Positions 41,858 to 42,624 of a stretch of DNA of 42,624 bases are shown in pieces; position 1 is the stretch's first letter, and each line of letters begins with the position of its first letter. A model generated the notes under the pieces. That model had not been told where the DNA came from. It searched no databases and saw only the letters and a program-made list of their open reading frames with translations. Source of the stretch: Pedobacter sp. SYP-B3415 (lineage in GTDB: Bacteria > Bacteroidota > Bacteroidia > Sphingobacteriales > Sphingobacteriaceae); contig NZ_RXNQ01000013.1 in the NCBI RefSeq assembly GCF_004138205.1, positions 1-42,624 of the forward strand. Reading direction: 5' to 3'. Position numbers and translations under genes: made by a program.

Positions 41858-42182
41858 GATTGTCTGTTTTGATTCGTGTCAGGTAGTTATCAAGCGATTT
41901 GAATTTCTGCTGCCAGAACTTCCGGTTTTCGTCTATCCAGGTGCTTACCTCGTCAAGTTTGTCAAGGCGCACTTCACAATACCTTTCGCGTCCTTGTTTG
42001 CTTATCGATAGTAAGCCACATTCCTGCAGGATTTTTACATGAAGTGATACGGCCTGGCGGCTCACCTCAAACTGGTCGGCAATTGCATTTACATTCAGCG
42101 CCGGACGGCGGGCAAGCAATTCAATAATTTGCCGGCGGGTAGGGTCGGCTATACCCTGAAATATGTCTCTTCGTAATTCCAT
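41844..42182 (-). CDS. ArsR family winged-helix regulator
   Basis: From the ATG at 42182 the protein starts 'MELRRDIFQGIADPTRRQII' and continues with 'NVNAIADQFEVSRQAVSLHVKILQECGLLSISKQGRERYCEV', a typical ArsR fold. No Cys cluster of the metal-sensing type is visible, so it belongs to the non-metal branch paired with SRPBCC proteins. The in-frame upstream start at 42230 would code through the promoter and operators and is rejected. It is the first gene of a three-gene operon and probably controls it through the palindromes at 42182-42229. Confidence 0.92.
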   Translation of the reverse strand: MELRRDIFQGIADPTRRQIIELLARRPALNVNAIADQFEVSRQAVSLHVKILQECGLLSISKQGRERYCEVRLDKLDEVSTWIDENRKFWQQKFKSLDNYLTRIKTDNHENK

Positions 42183-42203
42183 TTGCAAGCATTTGATTGC
42201 AAA
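42182..42203. promoter_or_regulatory. ArsR operator, site 1
   Basis: TTTGCAA (42182-42188), 8-base spacer GCATTTGA, TTGCAAA (42197-42203): a perfect 7+7 palindrome. It reaches from the start codon into the -7 box of the promoter. Site 2 has the same spacer length and nearly the same spacer sequence. Confidence 0.75.
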
Positions 42204-42231
42204 TATATGCGCAAGCATCCGATTGCGCAAA
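42200..42231 (-). promoter_or_regulatory. Consensus promoter of the ArsR-SRPBCC-RibD operon
   Basis: On the minus strand TTTG (42231-42228) and TATATTTG (42207-42200) are separated by 20 bases, an excellent match to the Bacteroidota TTTG / TAnnTTTG promoter. The predicted start is near 42193, leaving only about 10 bases of leader. Confidence 0.75.
42208..42229. promoter_or_regulatory. ArsR operator, site 2
   Basis: TGCGCAA (42208-42214), 8-base spacer GCATCCGA, TTGCGCA (42223-42229): a perfect 7+7 palindrome filling the space between -33 and -7. Centre-to-centre distance to site 1 is 26 bases. Confidence 0.75.
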
Positions 42232-42259
42232 TAAATTATTTTTTTAGGATTTGTAATAG

Positions 42260-42282
42260 GGGCATCGTAGCTTGAGATGCCC
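42260..42282. terminator. Short hairpin upstream of the ArsR promoter
   Basis: GGGCATC (42260-42266) and GATGCCC (42276-42282) pair over 7 bp with a 9-base loop. On the minus strand an A/T-rich stretch (42230-42250) follows. It may terminate transcription coming from the right, but the gene it would serve is not visible. Confidence 0.35.
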
Positions 42283-42300
42283 GGATGAATCGTATTTATG

Positions 42301-42452
42301 TGGGTTTTACCTACAGGCGGGTGTCTAGACGACGGTTTTGCCAGATTACTGCCATTGATAGGTGCGGACCGGCCTTGTATCTTCTCGCCGCAGAAAAGTA
42401 TTAAAAGTCTTGCACTGTTTTAATGAGGTTGGAAAGAGCCAAGGAGGGGAAC
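42301..42452 (-). repeat. Dispersed repeat copy 2 (~152 bp, inverted relative to copy 1)
   Basis: The reverse complement of this stretch aligns with 20342-20492 end to end: GTTCCCCTCCTTGG at one end, AAACAGTGCAAGACTTTTAA and CTGCGGCGAGAAGATACAAG in the middle, GTAAAACCCA at the other. The central ~55 bases are identical. Confidence 0.85.
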
Positions 42453-42624
42453 TCTTTGGGAATAAGGAGCAACGAATCATGAACCAAGACCATGGCGTGT
42501 ACATCCCTGAATAAGGTTGACCGTTTTAGTGATTCTTTTGATTGTTAAAAATAGTTAAGACAGGCCTGTTTTCCAAGCTTAATAATTCCCATCTTTCCTG
42601 AAAGCGAACTGGGCTTATCATCCC
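42453..42624. other. Non-coding window end, possibly the edge of a mobile element
   Basis: No gene is seen. A short phrase, CGAATCATGAACCAAGAC, resembles 'gaatcatgagtcaggac' in the 32-kb spacer. The remainder (about 42500 on) has a different base composition and reaches the window edge, so the start of another gene or an IS element cannot be excluded. Confidence 0.3.

Noticed and set aside
42182..42230. Longer ArsR protein starting at 42230
   Set aside because: The extra 16 codons would run through two perfect operators and a consensus promoter; the family begins at MELRRDIF.

Overview
The window looks like chromosome from a Sphingobacteriaceae-type Bacteroidota (Mucilaginibacter or Pedobacter like). 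This is inferred from protein families typical of that group (DUF2200, baeRF3, DUF4932, DUF2306, EcsC-like, SPFH lipoprotein, S41 peptidase), from start regions that mostly lack a Shine-Dalgarno sequence, and from promoters of the Bacteroidota type (TTTG ~ -33, TAnnTTTG ~ -7). No rRNA, tRNA, CRISPR array or complete transposase gene was found.

Layout. 1-5.2 kb: the start of an IS256-like transposase gene cut by the window edge; a two-gene unit (DUF4265 plus an unknown protein); DUF2200; an unknown 245-residue protein; then a SnoaL-like / TetR / NAD-epimerase operon with a visible promoter and palindromic operator. 5.2-12.2 kb: the most accessory-looking part. It holds a zinc-ribbon gene broken by one amber codon, an excisionase-like HTH gene, about 1.2 kb of non-coding DNA with three nested inverted repeats, an 849-residue RloC/PrrC-like ABC ATPase with zinc hook and a candidate anticodon-nuclease triad, and a DUF2326 ATPase that lacks its Walker A end. 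That DUF2326 gene abuts a baeRF3 gene that has lost its C-terminal half, so a deletion or replacement junction lies at about 11.35 kb. I read this as the remains of a defence island.

12.2-19.6 kb: a broken cysteine-rich ORF, DUF2306, an S41 peptidase, a CrtO-like membrane protein, a MocR regulator, an NmrA-like reductase and an EF-hand-like lipoprotein. 19.6-23.8 kb: an aldo/keto reductase, an AraC regulator and an HxlR regulator lie among unusually repeat-rich spacers. 23.8-31.9 kb: two overlapping GNAT genes, an AsmA-like protein, several uncharacterised proteins and a DUF4932 metallopeptidase. 32-37 kb: another repeat-rich spacer, EcsC-like protein, a second DUF4932 peptidase, an XRE membrane regulator and a class C serine hydrolase. 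37-42.6 kb: two VOC proteins, an SPFH lipoprotein operon, a sulfatase, and an ArsR-SRPBCC-RibD operon with two perfect operator palindromes placed on a consensus promoter.

A second theme is dispersed non-coding repeats. A ~150-bp element occurs in opposite orientations at 20.34-20.49 and 42.30-42.45 kb. Several shorter modules recur at 19.7-20.9 kb and, inverted, at 32.0-32.5 kb. The best candidates for something undescribed are the RloC-like gene with its structured 5' region (6.28-7.10 kb), and this mosaic repeat family. All family calls are from memory of motifs and sequence style; no search was run.
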